Origin: Hydrogenophaga sp. A37 | Lineage (GTDB): Bacteria; Pseudomonadota; Gammaproteobacteria; Burkholderiales; Burkholderiaceae_C | DNA length: 32,327 nucleotides | Assembly (NCBI RefSeq): GCF_002001205.1 | Contig: NZ_MUNZ01000147.1 | Location: forward strand, 1 to 32,327 | Direction of reading: 5' to 3' | Shown: in pieces, positions 7,827 to 17,000 of the stretch | How the letters are laid out: every line of letters starts with the position of its first letter | Position numbering within the stretch: the stretch's first letter is position 1 | Translations under genes and position numbers: made by a program | Notes under the pieces: model-generated | The model's database searches: none | What the model saw: the letters and a program-made list of their open reading frames with translations, nothing else | Told to the model about the DNA's origin: nothing

Positions 7827-8525
7827 CTACCGAAGGCCCGTCAACTGGGCGTGGTTCAGCTTGTCGACGGCGTAACAACTGCAGGCCTTCGTCTCCAGCG
7901 CCGTGCGGTCGAGCACCTTCAGTTCACCGCGGTGGTACCGGATGATGCCGCTCTGCTGAAGCGCACCTGCGGCCATGGTCACACCCACACGGCGCACACC
8001 GAGCATCAGCGCCATGAATTCATGGGTCACGTGAAAGGTGTCGGTCAGGGCCCGGTCCTGGCTCATCAACAGCCAACGCGCCAGGCGCTGACCGATCATG
8101 TGAAAGCGCTCACAGGCGGAGGCCCGCGACTGCTGATGCAGCCTCACCAGCAGGCTGGTCTGTATCACCTCGCGCAGTGCGGGGTTCCTGTCGATCTGAT
8201 CGCGCAGCACCTGCGCGCCGATGCGCAGGCTGCTGCCCTGGCCCTGCACCAGCGCCCGCCAGGGTGTGGGCGCCATGCCCAGCAGCAACTCCGAACCGAT
8301 CATCGACTCCCACCCCGCCATGCCCACCTCCAGCCCGGGCGAGCTGTCCACCTCGACGACCAGTGACACAAACCCCGTCAGCGGGAAATAGGCATGGCTC
8401 AGCGGCTGGCCGCGCACGCTGAGCTCCGAAGACAACATCAACTCGAAAGGTTCGCACAGGGCCAGAAAGCGCGCGCGTTCCGCCGGGGGCAGGCGCTGGA
8501 TCAACAGGTTTTGGGCATGTGCCAT
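7827..8525 (-). CDS. Crp/Fnr family transcriptional regulator, copy 1
   Basis: The 232-residue protein has an N-terminal cyclic-nucleotide-like beta-barrel (about 25-120, with HAYFPLTGFVSLV and VGMAGWESMIG), a dimer helix and a C-terminal winged helix. The recognition helix region reads FMALMLGVRRVGVTMAAGAL. It lacks the Glu that follows Arg in most CRP/FNR recognition helices (R-V-G-V instead of R-E-x-V), so its DNA specificity is probably altered. No cysteine cluster of the FNR iron-sulfur type is visible, and the effector is unknown. Its closest relative in the window is the regulator at 10266-10985. The two flank the ompA-like gene. It shares a 254-nt divergent upstream region with that gene. 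Confidence 0.88.
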   Translation of the reverse strand: MAHAQNLLIQRLPPAERARFLALCEPFELMLSSELSVRGQPLSHAYFPLTGFVSLVVEVDSSPGLEVGMAGWESMIGSELLLGMAPTPWRALVQGQGSSLRIGAQVLRDQIDRNPALREVIQTSLLVRLHQQSRASACERFHMIGQRLARWLLMSQDRALTDTFHVTHEFMALMLGVRRVGVTMAAGALQQSGIIRYHRGELKVLDRTALETKACSCYAVDKLNHAQLTGLR

Positions 8526-8644
8526 GGAGAGTGGGAGTTCAGGGTTCGTTCAGCGGCACCCAAAGGGGCAGCGTCTGAAATGCATGCCGCACGGTCGTGC
8601 CAACACAGCTCAAAAACAGTCTGGGGCACACCGCTCGCCCTCAC

Positions 8645-8660
8645 CGTCTGCCAGCGCACA
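8645..8660. promoter_or_regulatory. Half-conserved CRP-like palindrome between Crp/Fnr copy 1 and ompA-like gene
   Basis: CGTCTG-CCAG-CGCACA has one perfect arm (CGCACA) and a poor one. It is 119 nt from both flanking start codons. I report it only because a full copy lies 28 nt away. Confidence 0.2.
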
Positions 8661-8688
8661 AAACCACACCCTGTTGCGATTCCACCCA

Positions 8689-8704
8689 TGTTCGACAACG
8701 CACG
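8689..8704. promoter_or_regulatory. CRP-like palindrome in the ompA promoter
   Basis: TGTTCG-ACAA-CGCACG keeps the full core and ends 75 nt before the OmpA-family start codon. TACAAA at 8726-8731 follows after 21 nt, exactly the class II activator spacing. Confidence 0.6.
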
Positions 8705-8779
8705 GACGTGTTTTGACTGGACTTTTACAAACGGACCACGCACTCCGCGCAACGCGTCCAACCACGCAAGAAAGCCCCC

Positions 8780-9922
8780 ATGAAAAACCGCCCTCCCTTC
8801 CGTCTTCTTGCGCTCGCCGGCCTCGGCGCCCTGCTCGCCGCACCCGCGTTCGCCCAGGACACCAGCCACTTCTATGGTGGCGTCGGCGCCGGCATCGCGC
8901 GTTCGGCCAACGAGACCGCCCGCACCACCGGCGTGCTGCTGCCCGGGGTGGACACCCTCTCCAGCTCCAGCGACCGCAACGACAACGCCTTCAAGGTGTT
9001 TGGCGGCTACCAGATCAACCGCAACATCGCCCTTGAAGCCGGCTACTACAGCCTGGGCAAGAGCCGGTTCACGACCCAGACCTCACCCGCCGGCTCGCTG
9101 TCGAGCGCCACCAAGGTGCGTGGCCTGAACTTCGATGTGGTGGGCACGCTGCCCTTCACCCAGCGTTTCGCCGGCCTGGCCCGCGTGGGTGCGCACCACG
9201 CCTTTTCCAAGGAAGACTACAGCGGCACCGGCGCCAATGCGGGCGTCGCCGCGAGCACCAAGCACAACAACACCAACTACAAGGTGGGCGTGGGCTTGCA
9301 GTACGAACTCACCCCGGCCATGTGGATCCGCGGCGAGGTGGAGCGCTACCGTGTGAAAGACTCGACCGGTCGCCGCAACAACATCGACATGACCTCGGTG
9401 AGCCTGGTGTTCCCGTTCGGCCGTGCCGCACCGCGCGTGGTCGCCGCCGCACCGGCACCGGTCTATGTGGCGCCCGCACCGGCGCCCGTGGTGATCGCCC
9501 CGGCGCCCGCACCCGCACCGGTGGTGATGGCCCCCGCGCCACAGCGCGTGAGCTTCTCGGCCGACACCCTGTTCGGCTTTGACAAGGACACCGTGCGCCC
9601 CGAAGGCATGGCCGCGCTCGACACCTTCAGCAAAGAACTGCAGGGCACCAGCTACCAGTCGATCACGGTCGAAGGTCACACCGACCGCATGGGCTCGACG
9701 GACTACAACCAGGCCCTGTCGAACGACCGCGCGTCGTCGGTCAAGGACTACCTCGTGAGCCGCGGCAAGCTCGACCCGTCCAAGATCAGCGCCGTCGGCA
9801 AGGGTGAAGGCTCACCAGTGACCCAGGCCGGTGACTGCCCCGACAAGCAGTCCCGCGCCAGCCTGATCACCTGCCTGCAGCCCGACCGCCGTGTGGAAGT
9901 GGAAGTCAGCGGCACACGCTGA
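8780..9922 (+). CDS. OmpA family outer-membrane porin-like protein
   Basis: The 380-residue precursor has a Sec signal peptide ending APAFA (cleavage after about residue 25). An eight-strand outer-membrane beta-barrel domain follows (about 26-212, starting HFYGGVGAGIARS), then a Pro/Ala linker of repeated APAPVV units (about 213-250). The C-terminal OmpA peptidoglycan-binding domain (about 258-380) carries LFGFDKDTVRPEG, the VEGHTDRMGSTDYN motif and the paired cysteines in GDCPDKQSRASLITCLQPDR. It anchors the outer membrane to peptidoglycan. AAGAAAG lies upstream of the start. The promoter carries the CRP-like palindrome at 8689-8704 and a hairpin follows the gene. Confidence 0.95.
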   Translation: MKNRPPFRLLALAGLGALLAAPAFAQDTSHFYGGVGAGIARSANETARTTGVLLPGVDTLSSSSDRNDNAFKVFGGYQINRNIALEAGYYSLGKSRFTTQTSPAGSLSSATKVRGLNFDVVGTLPFTQRFAGLARVGAHHAFSKEDYSGTGANAGVAASTKHNNTNYKVGVGLQYELTPAMWIRGEVERYRVKDSTGRRNNIDMTSVSLVFPFGRAAPRVVAAAPAPVYVAPAPAPVVIAPAPAPAPVVMAPAPQRVSFSADTLFGFDKDTVRPEGMAALDTFSKELQGTSYQSITVEGHTDRMGSTDYNQALSNDRASSVKDYLVSRGKLDPSKISAVGKGEGSPVTQAGDCPDKQSRASLITCLQPDRRVEVEVSGTR

Positions 9923-9933
9923 GCGTCGGCACC

Positions 9934-9969
9934 CGCCAGACGCACCTGCACCATCAGGTCGGTCTGGCG
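9934..9969. terminator. Two-part hairpin between convergent ompA-like gene and small ORF
   Basis: CGCCAGAC (9934-9941) pairs with GTCTGGCG (9962-9969), and inside it ACCTG (9944-9948) pairs with CAGGT (9955-9959), giving a long stem with a small internal loop. It starts 11 nt after the ompA stop and overlaps the last codons of the opposing small gene. No T tract is present. Confidence 0.6.
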
Positions 9970-10157
9970 TTCCGTGCAAGGTCTTCGGCGGGCACCAGGT
10001 GCAGGGTCACGCGCGTGATCGGGTCGGTGGGCAGCGGCTCGGTGTGGATCGGCCCGGGCATCTGGCCTGCGGGCGGGGCGCCCTCGCTGGTCATGGCGTC
10101 TTCCTGCTGTTCCTGCGAGAGCGGCTGGGGGGTGGCTCGGTTGGCAACGGTGATCAT
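9954..10157 (-). CDS. Small Pro-rich acidic protein, 67 residues, unknown function
   Basis: The protein (MITVANRATPQPLSQEQQED at the start, ending LVPAEDLARNARPT) has no signal peptide, membrane segment or recognisable domain. I believe it is real. Nearly every codon ends in G or C like its neighbours. GGAA precedes the ATG. A full CRP-like palindrome lies 78 nt upstream with TACAAA 22 nt after it. It follows the Crp/Fnr copy 2 gene on the same strand with a 108-nt gap that holds this promoter. The internal ATG at residue 22 is an alternative start. Function unknown. Confidence 0.58.
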   Translation of the reverse strand: MITVANRATPQPLSQEQQEDAMTSEGAPPAGQMPGPIHTEPLPTDPITRVTLHLVPAEDLARNARPT

Positions 10158-10235
10158 GTTTCCGGCATGGGTTCATGGGTCGCGCACCATGCGCCACCTC
10201 ATGAAACTTTGTAGCCGTCGACACCCGTTGAAGTC

Positions 10236-10251
10236 TGTGCGTCAGCGAACA
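10236..10251. promoter_or_regulatory. CRP-like palindrome upstream of the 67-residue gene
   Basis: TGTGCG-TCAG-CGAACA matches both arms fully. Reading toward the small gene, TACAAA (10213-10208) starts 22 nt after the site and the ATG is 78 nt away. It lies just downstream of the Crp/Fnr copy 2 stop codon. Confidence 0.62.
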
Positions 10252-10265
10252 TTTGGACACGGGCC

Positions 10266-10985
10266 TTACACCGCGAGGTGGTTCGGCAGCAGCCTGTCGT
10301 ACTCTTTTTTGACTACGGCATAACACTCGCACACGCGGGCTTCGAGACCGTCGCGGTCGAGCACGGTGATGTGGCCGCGTGCGTACTTGATGAGGTCGAG
10401 CTTCTGCAGCTTGAGCGCCGCTTCGGTGACACCCTCGCGCCGCACACCCAGCATGTTGGCGATCAGCTCCTGCGTCATCACCAGCTCGTTGCCGCTCAGC
10501 CGGTCCAGGCTCAGCAGCAGCCAGCGGCAGAGCTGCTGGTCCAGCGAATGGTGGCGGTTGCACACCGCCGTCTGCGCCATCTGGGTGATGAGCGCCTGGG
10601 TGTAACGCAGCAGCAGGTGCAGCACCGGGCCGGAGCGGTTGAATTCTTCCTTGATATCGGCCGCGCGCAGCCGGTACCCGTGGCCCGCGCTCTGCACCAC
10701 GGCGCGGCTGGGGGTGGTTTCGCCGCCCATGAAGAGCGCGATACCGACCAGGCCCTCGTTGCCCACCACGGCGATCTCGGCCGAGGCACCGTTTTCCAGC
10801 ACGTAGAGCAGCGAGACGATGGCGTTGATGGGGAAATACACGTGACCCATCTTGCTGCCCGACTCGTACAGCACCAGGCCCAGCGGCAGGTCCACCGCTT
10901 CCAGCAAAGGCGCAATGCGCTGCCATTCGGCCTCGGGCATGGAGGCCAGCAATTGGTTGCTGGCTTGGTCGGGTGGGATTCTCAT
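10266..10985 (-). CDS. Crp/Fnr family transcriptional regulator, copy 2 (candidate regulator of the TGTNCG-N4-CGNACA sites)
   Basis: The 239-residue regulator has an effector-binding beta-barrel (about 25-130, with GHVYFPINAIVSLLYVLENG and VVGNEGLVGIALFMGG), a long dimer helix and a C-terminal winged helix. Its recognition helix (LGVRREGVTEAALKLQ) keeps the Arg-Glu pair that in CRP reads the TGTGA arm, but has Glu where CRP has the later Arg. FNR-type cysteines are absent. The frame is open far upstream, but those residues look non-coding, so I start at the ATG at 10985 even though its ribosome-binding site is poor. A palindrome of the same family lies 87 nt upstream, which suggests autoregulation. 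Confidence 0.88.
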   Translation of the reverse strand: MRIPPDQASNQLLASMPEAEWQRIAPLLEAVDLPLGLVLYESGSKMGHVYFPINAIVSLLYVLENGASAEIAVVGNEGLVGIALFMGGETTPSRAVVQSAGHGYRLRAADIKEEFNRSGPVLHLLLRYTQALITQMAQTAVCNRHHSLDQQLCRWLLLSLDRLSGNELVMTQELIANMLGVRREGVTEAALKLQKLDLIKYARGHITVLDRDGLEARVCECYAVVKKEYDRLLPNHLAV

Positions 10986-11001
10986 GGGAGGGGAACTCGC
11001 G

Positions 11002-14000
11002 TTATGGGCACGGCTGCCCCAGAGGCCGAAGGTGTGACTGGTTCGAGTGTGCGAGTCGCAGTGTGCACCGTATGTTCGCTGGCGTACATAAAGATCGCGC
11101 GGGGTTCGGACGTGGTTTGTTCGACACTGCACAGATGCCGCAGTCTGCACCACAACGGCTGATCCTCGTTCGTGGCACCTCGCGGCCAAGGCGTGTGCGC
11201 TCAGGCCGTAGCGCTTGAGCGCACACGCCTTGTAAACCACGTGTAGACACGCAACCGGTGGAATAACCAAACGCTTCATGCTGCGGCAACCCGCCCCAGC
11301 GCAGGCGCTCGGCCACGGGCAGCAACTGGGCGTGGGGTTCGGTGCAGGCGGCCAGCGCTGCCAGCGGATCACCACGCACCAGCACGAAGCGCATCGAGCG
11401 CTCCCCGCGCGTCAAGGTGATCTCGGCGCGCGGCCAGTGCGCCGGCAGGCAGGGCGTGAACCACAGTTCCTCGGCATCCAGGTGCAGCCCGAGGATGGAC
11501 CCCAGCGCCGCGCGGTGCAGCCAGCCCGCCGCCCCGGTGTACCAGCTCCAGCCGCCGCGCCCGGCGTAGGGCGGCGCGCTGTACACGTCGGCCGATATCA
11601 CGTAGGGCTCCACGCCATAGGCCGTGCCCCACTGCGGGTTCGCCGCGCGGTGCGCCGGGCTCAGGTAGGTGAAGTAGCGGTAGGGCGTGTCGCGCTGTGG
11701 GGTGGGGCCCGGCTCCCGCAGCGCCACCTGGGCCGCGGCCATCAGCGCCCAGACGCCGGCGTGGGCGTACTGCCCGCCGTTTTCGCGCACCCCCGGCGGG
11801 TAGCCCTGGATGTAGCCCGCGCTGGGGCTGGCGTGTTGCAGCGGCGGGTCCAGCAGACGGATCAGGCCGCGCTCGGTGTCCACCAGGTGGGTCTCCACCG
11901 CGGCCATGGCCTGGCGCTGGCGCTCGGGCGGGGTCTGCTCGCTCAACACGCTCCAGGCCTGCGCGATCAGGTCGATGCGGGCCTCGGGCTGGCCGTCCGA
12001 GCCCAGCGGGCTGCCGTCGTCGAAGAAGGCGCGCTTGAACCAGGCGCCGTCCCAGGCCTCGGTGTTCAACGCCAGGCGCCAGCCCATGAGAGCCGCCTCC
12101 CAGCGCTGCGCCCGCTCCAGCTCGCCACGCGCGCGCGCCAGCGGCAGCCAGTCGGTGACGATGCTGCAAAGGAACCAGGCCAGCCAGACCGATTCGCCCC
12201 GCCCTTCAATGCCGACACGGTTCATGCCGTCGTTCCAGTCGCCGCCGCCCATGAGCGGCAGGCCGTGGGCGCCCACCGGCAGGCTGCGGTCGATGGCGCG
12301 CGCGCCGTGTTCGTACACGCTGGCCTGCAGGGGGCTGATGGCGGGCGTGTCGTAGCGGTCCTCCGCGCCCTGGTCCACCGGCGGGCCTTCGAGAAAGGGC
12401 ACAGTCTGGTCCAGCAGCGCAAGGTCGCCGGTGGCCTGCAGGTAGTGGGCGGTGGCGTGGGGCAGCCAGAGCAGGTCGTCTGAAAAGTGCGTGCGCACGC
12501 CCGCGCCCCCGGGCGAGTGCCACCAGTGCTGCACGTCGCCTTCCTCAAACTGGCGCGAGGCACACAACACGATCTGATCGCGCAACACCGCGGGCTGCGC
12601 CCACACCAGCGCCATCGCGTCCTGCAACTGGTCGCGGTAGCCGGTGGCACCACCCGCCTGGTAGAAGCCGGCCTTGGCCCACAGGCGGGACGACACGGTC
12701 TGGTACAGCAGCCAGCGGTTGACCATGGCGTCGAGCAAGGGGTCGGGCGTCTTCACCTGGGTGGCACCGAGCAGGCCATCCCAGCGCGCCTGGGTGGCCT
12801 GCTCGCGCTCGAGGGCCTTGGTCTCGCGGGCATGGCGCATCAGGTTGCGCGCGGCGTCGGCGTCGGGTGCGTAACCCAGCAGAAACACCTGCTCCAGCGT
12901 GGCACCGGCGCGCAGCGTGAGCGGCCGCGACAGCGCGGCACACGGGTCGAGCCCCAGCCCGCCCTGCTGCCCGAGGCGCTGCGGCAGCACCAGCTGGCCC
13001 TCTGCCCCGAAGAAGGCCCGGCGGTCGCAGGTCCAGTCCATGCCCTCTGGGTCGTCCACCCCTTCGGGCGACTCGCAGAAAAACGCGGTGCCGCCGCCGA
13101 AGCCGCCCGCGTCTTCGGTCTGCGTGCAGAGCAGGCCGATCAGGCCCGTGCCCGGCGGGCTCACGAAATACGGCTTGCAGAGCAGCGTGGCGCGGTCGCT
13201 GCGCTTCTCGCCCATCATCCACTCCACGAAACCCACGACGCGCAGGTGCGCCTTGCCCGCGCCCTGGTTTTCCAGCCGGATGCGCACCTGTTTGACCGAG
13301 GTGTCGGCATCGGTGCACCAGCTCACCGACACCGCCAGGTCGCCCTTGTGGTGGCTGATGGTGGTGAGCCCCTGGGCGTGCACCACCTGGTAGCGCGTGG
13401 CGTCGGCGCCCCAGGCCGAGGGCGTGAGGCTCCAGATCTCGCGGGTGCGGCGGTCCTGCAGCAGGAACCACTCGGACGGCGGGTCCGCCACCGGGTCGTT
13501 GGCCCAGGCGGTGAGCTGGTTCAGGCGGCTGTTGAGCGCCCAGGTGTTGCCCCCGCCGCTCTCGGACACGATCGCGCCGAAACCGGGGTTGGCCAGCACG
13601 TTGGTCCAGGGCCGCGCCGGTGCCAGTCCGCCGCCGACACCAAAAACAAAGTCGCTGCGCGCACCGTTGAACCGGCCCGACGACGGCACGGAAACCGTCT
13701 CGCCCAGGCGCAACGGCACCGGCTCGGGCGCCACGCTCAGGCCGCTCCACAAACGCGGCACCGGCGACTCGAGGCGGTCGCACCAGGCGCGCACCTGGTG
13801 CGACAAGGCCTGGCCGTCGGCCTGCAGCTGCACGCGCGCCAGGCTCTGCAGGGTGGCCATCTGCTCGGGCGAGAGCTCGTCGAAGCGCAGCAGGTGCAGG
13901 CCGCTCACGGTCGGGCCGGGGCGGGCCTGCTGGTCGGCGGCGTGCTGCTCACTCAGCAAGGTGAGCTCGCGCTGCAACGGCATCTGGTACGAGTGCGGTT

Positions 14001-17000
14001 CGCGGCTGACCACCACCACATCGCAGGCCACGCCCCCACGCGACCACTCGCGCAACACCAGCGCGAGCACGCGCAGCAAGCCCTGGCCCTGTGGCGCCGA
14101 GGCGTGCACCAGCAGCAGCGGGCGGTCGCCCGAGATGCCGAGCTGCCACAGCTTGCGCCGGTCGCTGCGCGGCGCGGGCGGGGCGGCGCTCGCGCCGGTG
14201 GCGGGGGCGTCGGCCTTGGGCAAGGTGAGCACCATCGCGGTGGTCAACGCGTGCAGCGCGGGCAGGTGGTCGGTGCGCGGGCGGTGCGCCATCGTCGGGA
14301 TGCCGGCGAGCGTGGCCGAGACCACCGAGGAGCGCTCCACATAACTGGGCTGGCGGTACTTGTCGACCACCGCGAGCAAGGTGGTGGCGTCGTCGCTGGC
14401 GGCGGTCCCGAAGGTCACGCAAGCGTGCGCGCCAGGCGCGATCCGCAGCCGCACACCGAGCGCGGCCACCGGGTCCAGCCCGGTGTGAAGCTCGGTGGGC
14501 CGCAGCGGCACCGGGTCCATGCGGGCCAGCGGCTGGCCCGGCGTGTGCAAGCGGCCGAGCCACTTGGCGCGGTCGGTCTGGCAGCGCAGGCCCAGCACCT
14601 CGCCCTCGACGCTGGCCACAAAATGCGCGGCCTGCAGCGTGCGCTCGGTGTGCAGGCGGGGCGTGCGCACACAGCGCAGCGCCTGCTGCTCGGGCAGCCA
14701 GTCGGTCTTCACGAACAGGTTGGAGAACGCGGGGTGGGCCTCGTCGGCCGCGTGGCTGGCAAGCGTCAGCTCCAGCGCCGAGATCAGCTCGATCTCGATG
14801 GGCTCGCTGCTGCGGTTGAGCAGCACCACCTTGCGCAGCTCGATGTCGTCTTCCGGGCTGACCCAGACGGTGGTGTTCACGCGCAGCTCGAGCCAGCTGG
14901 TGTCGAAGCACACGCGGTCGGTGTGGAAGCGGCACTGGTAGCTGGCGTTGGGGTCGGGCGCGGGGTGCCGCGTGACCGACACCGGCGCACCACGGCCCCC
15001 CATGCGCAGGTACAGGAACGAGCCGCAGGCGTCGCGCAGGGCGTCGTCGCGCCAGCGGGTGATGCCGGTCTGGCCCCAACGGCTCCAGCCCGCGCCGTTG
15101 GAGCGCAGGGTGACGCTGTAGCGGCCGTTGGACAGCAGGTGCGTGGGCTCCAGCGCCTGGGCGCCGGGGTGCACGGTGCGCACATGGTCGGGCGCGCGGC
15201 GCGCCAGGCCCTGCGGGGGCAGGCGCGCCGGCGGCAGTGGTGCGGGCAGCTCGCGCGGGGGGCGCTCGTGGAGCAGCGAAGACATGGCTTCGATGCGCGG
15301 GTGCGCCATGCCCCAGCGCTGCGCCACGCCACCGCACAGCACATTGGCCAGTGCCACGATGCTCATGCCCTGGTGGTGCGCCATGAAGGTGTTGACCGGG
15401 GTGAAAGCTTCGCCCTGGGTCTGCCGCGACGCCGTGAAATCGAGCGCTTCGATGAAGCCGTAGCGCCCGCGCGCCGACAGCTTGCTCAGTTCACGCAGGT
15501 TGCGGCAGGCGAGGCCGGCGTCCACCTGGGTGGCCAGCGCGGTGGCGTAGGGCGCGATCACGCGCTCGGCCTCTGGGGTGCGGCGCAGCGACAGCCGGGG
15601 CACGCCCTGCGGCGCGTACTGGTAGGCCAGGGTGTGGTCCTGCCCGGCGTAGGCGCACTCGGAGATGCCCCAGGGCATGACGGTGCCGCGCACGAACGCA
15701 ATGTGTTCCTGCAGCGCCGACACACCGGCCTCGTGCAGCGTGCTGTCGCGCGGCTGCGCCATCACCAGCGCGGGCATCAGGTACTCGAACATCGAGCCCG
15801 ACCACGAGCGCAGCACCGCGCGCCGCCCGCTGGCGAAGAAGGGCCGACCGAGCGCCGCCCAGTGGCGCACCGGGAGGTCGCCCTTGGCAATCGCCAGCAG
15901 GCTGGTGGTGCGTGATTCGGAGGCCAGCAGGTCGTAGAAGCTGGTGTCGAGCTGCCCCTCTTCGAGCCGGTAGCCGATGTGCAGCAGGTGGCGCGTGGGG
16001 TGGTAGAGGAAACGGAACTCGGCCTCCCAGGCCATGGCCTCCAGTTGCCCGGCCAGGGCCAGCAGGCGCCCGCTGGCGCGTTCGCAGCTCCCGGCACCGT
16101 GGGCGGCCACATCGAGCTCGGCCGAACCCAGCATGGCCAGGTGGTCGGCGAGCAGCCAGCGCAGCTCGTCCTGTGGCGTGGTGGCGTGGCTGACGATGGC
16201 CGGGTTGCGCGGCTGCAGCAGGCCACCCAGCTCAGCCTGGGCTTCGAGCCAGAGGGTGTGGAAGGCGGCGCACGCGACCGCTTCGTGGGACGCGGGCTGC
16301 GCGGTGTCGAGCAGGCGGCCGATGGCGGTGTGCTGCAGCGGCTGGTGCAACACGGCTTGCAGCAAGGGCAGGTGGGGCTGCAGCCGCTGGCGCGAACGCG
16401 CGATGGCTTGCAGGCCCTGGGTCGTGTCGTGGGGATCGCGCGCGAGCTCGGTGCAGGCCTGCGCCACCGCGAGCAGGTGGGCGCAGAGGTTGCCGCTGTC
16501 CACCGTGGACACATACCGCGGCAACAGGGGGTGCAGGGTTTCGGTGTCGTACCAGTTCAGGAAGTGGCCCCGGTGCCGCTCCATGCGCTGCAAGGTGGCG
16601 AAGGTCGCCTCCAGGCGGGCCAGCAGGTCCTGCGTGCCGATCCAGCCGAACCGCCGCGCGCAGGCGGTGCTCAGCAGGTACAGGCCGATGTTGGTGGGCG
16701 AGGTGCGGTGCGCCACGATCTCGTAGGGCGCGGCCTGCAGGTTGTCGGGCGGCAGGTGGTGGTTCTGCGCGTCCACGCAGCGCTCGAACAGGCGCCAGGT
16801 GTCGCGCGCCACACCGTCGAGCAGCTCGCGGTCGGCGGTCTTGAGTGCCGGTCGCTGGCTGGGCCACGGCGTGTTGGCCCGCCACACCAGCAGCGGCGCC
16901 AGCGCCCACAACACGAGCACCAGCACCGCCAGCGCGCTGGGTGGCGGTGTGAACAGCCACCAGGCGCTCAGCCACAGGCCCACCAGCCACAGCAACACGG

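Noticed and set aside
8711..8731. TTGACT as a -35 box for ompA
   Set aside because: Only about 10 nt separate it from TACAAA, too close for a normal -35/-10 pair. The palindrome at 8689-8704 fits the promoter better.
9457..9545. Repeated CACCGGCGCC-like units, possible tandem repeat or CRISPR
   Set aside because: They encode the Pro/Ala linker of the OmpA-family protein; there are no spacers or direct repeats of CRISPR type.
10986..11375. 130-residue N-terminal extension of the second Crp/Fnr regulator
   Set aside because: The extension runs through the promoter palindrome and the 16-bp inverted repeat and does not resemble any regulator domain. The family starts near the ATG at 10985.
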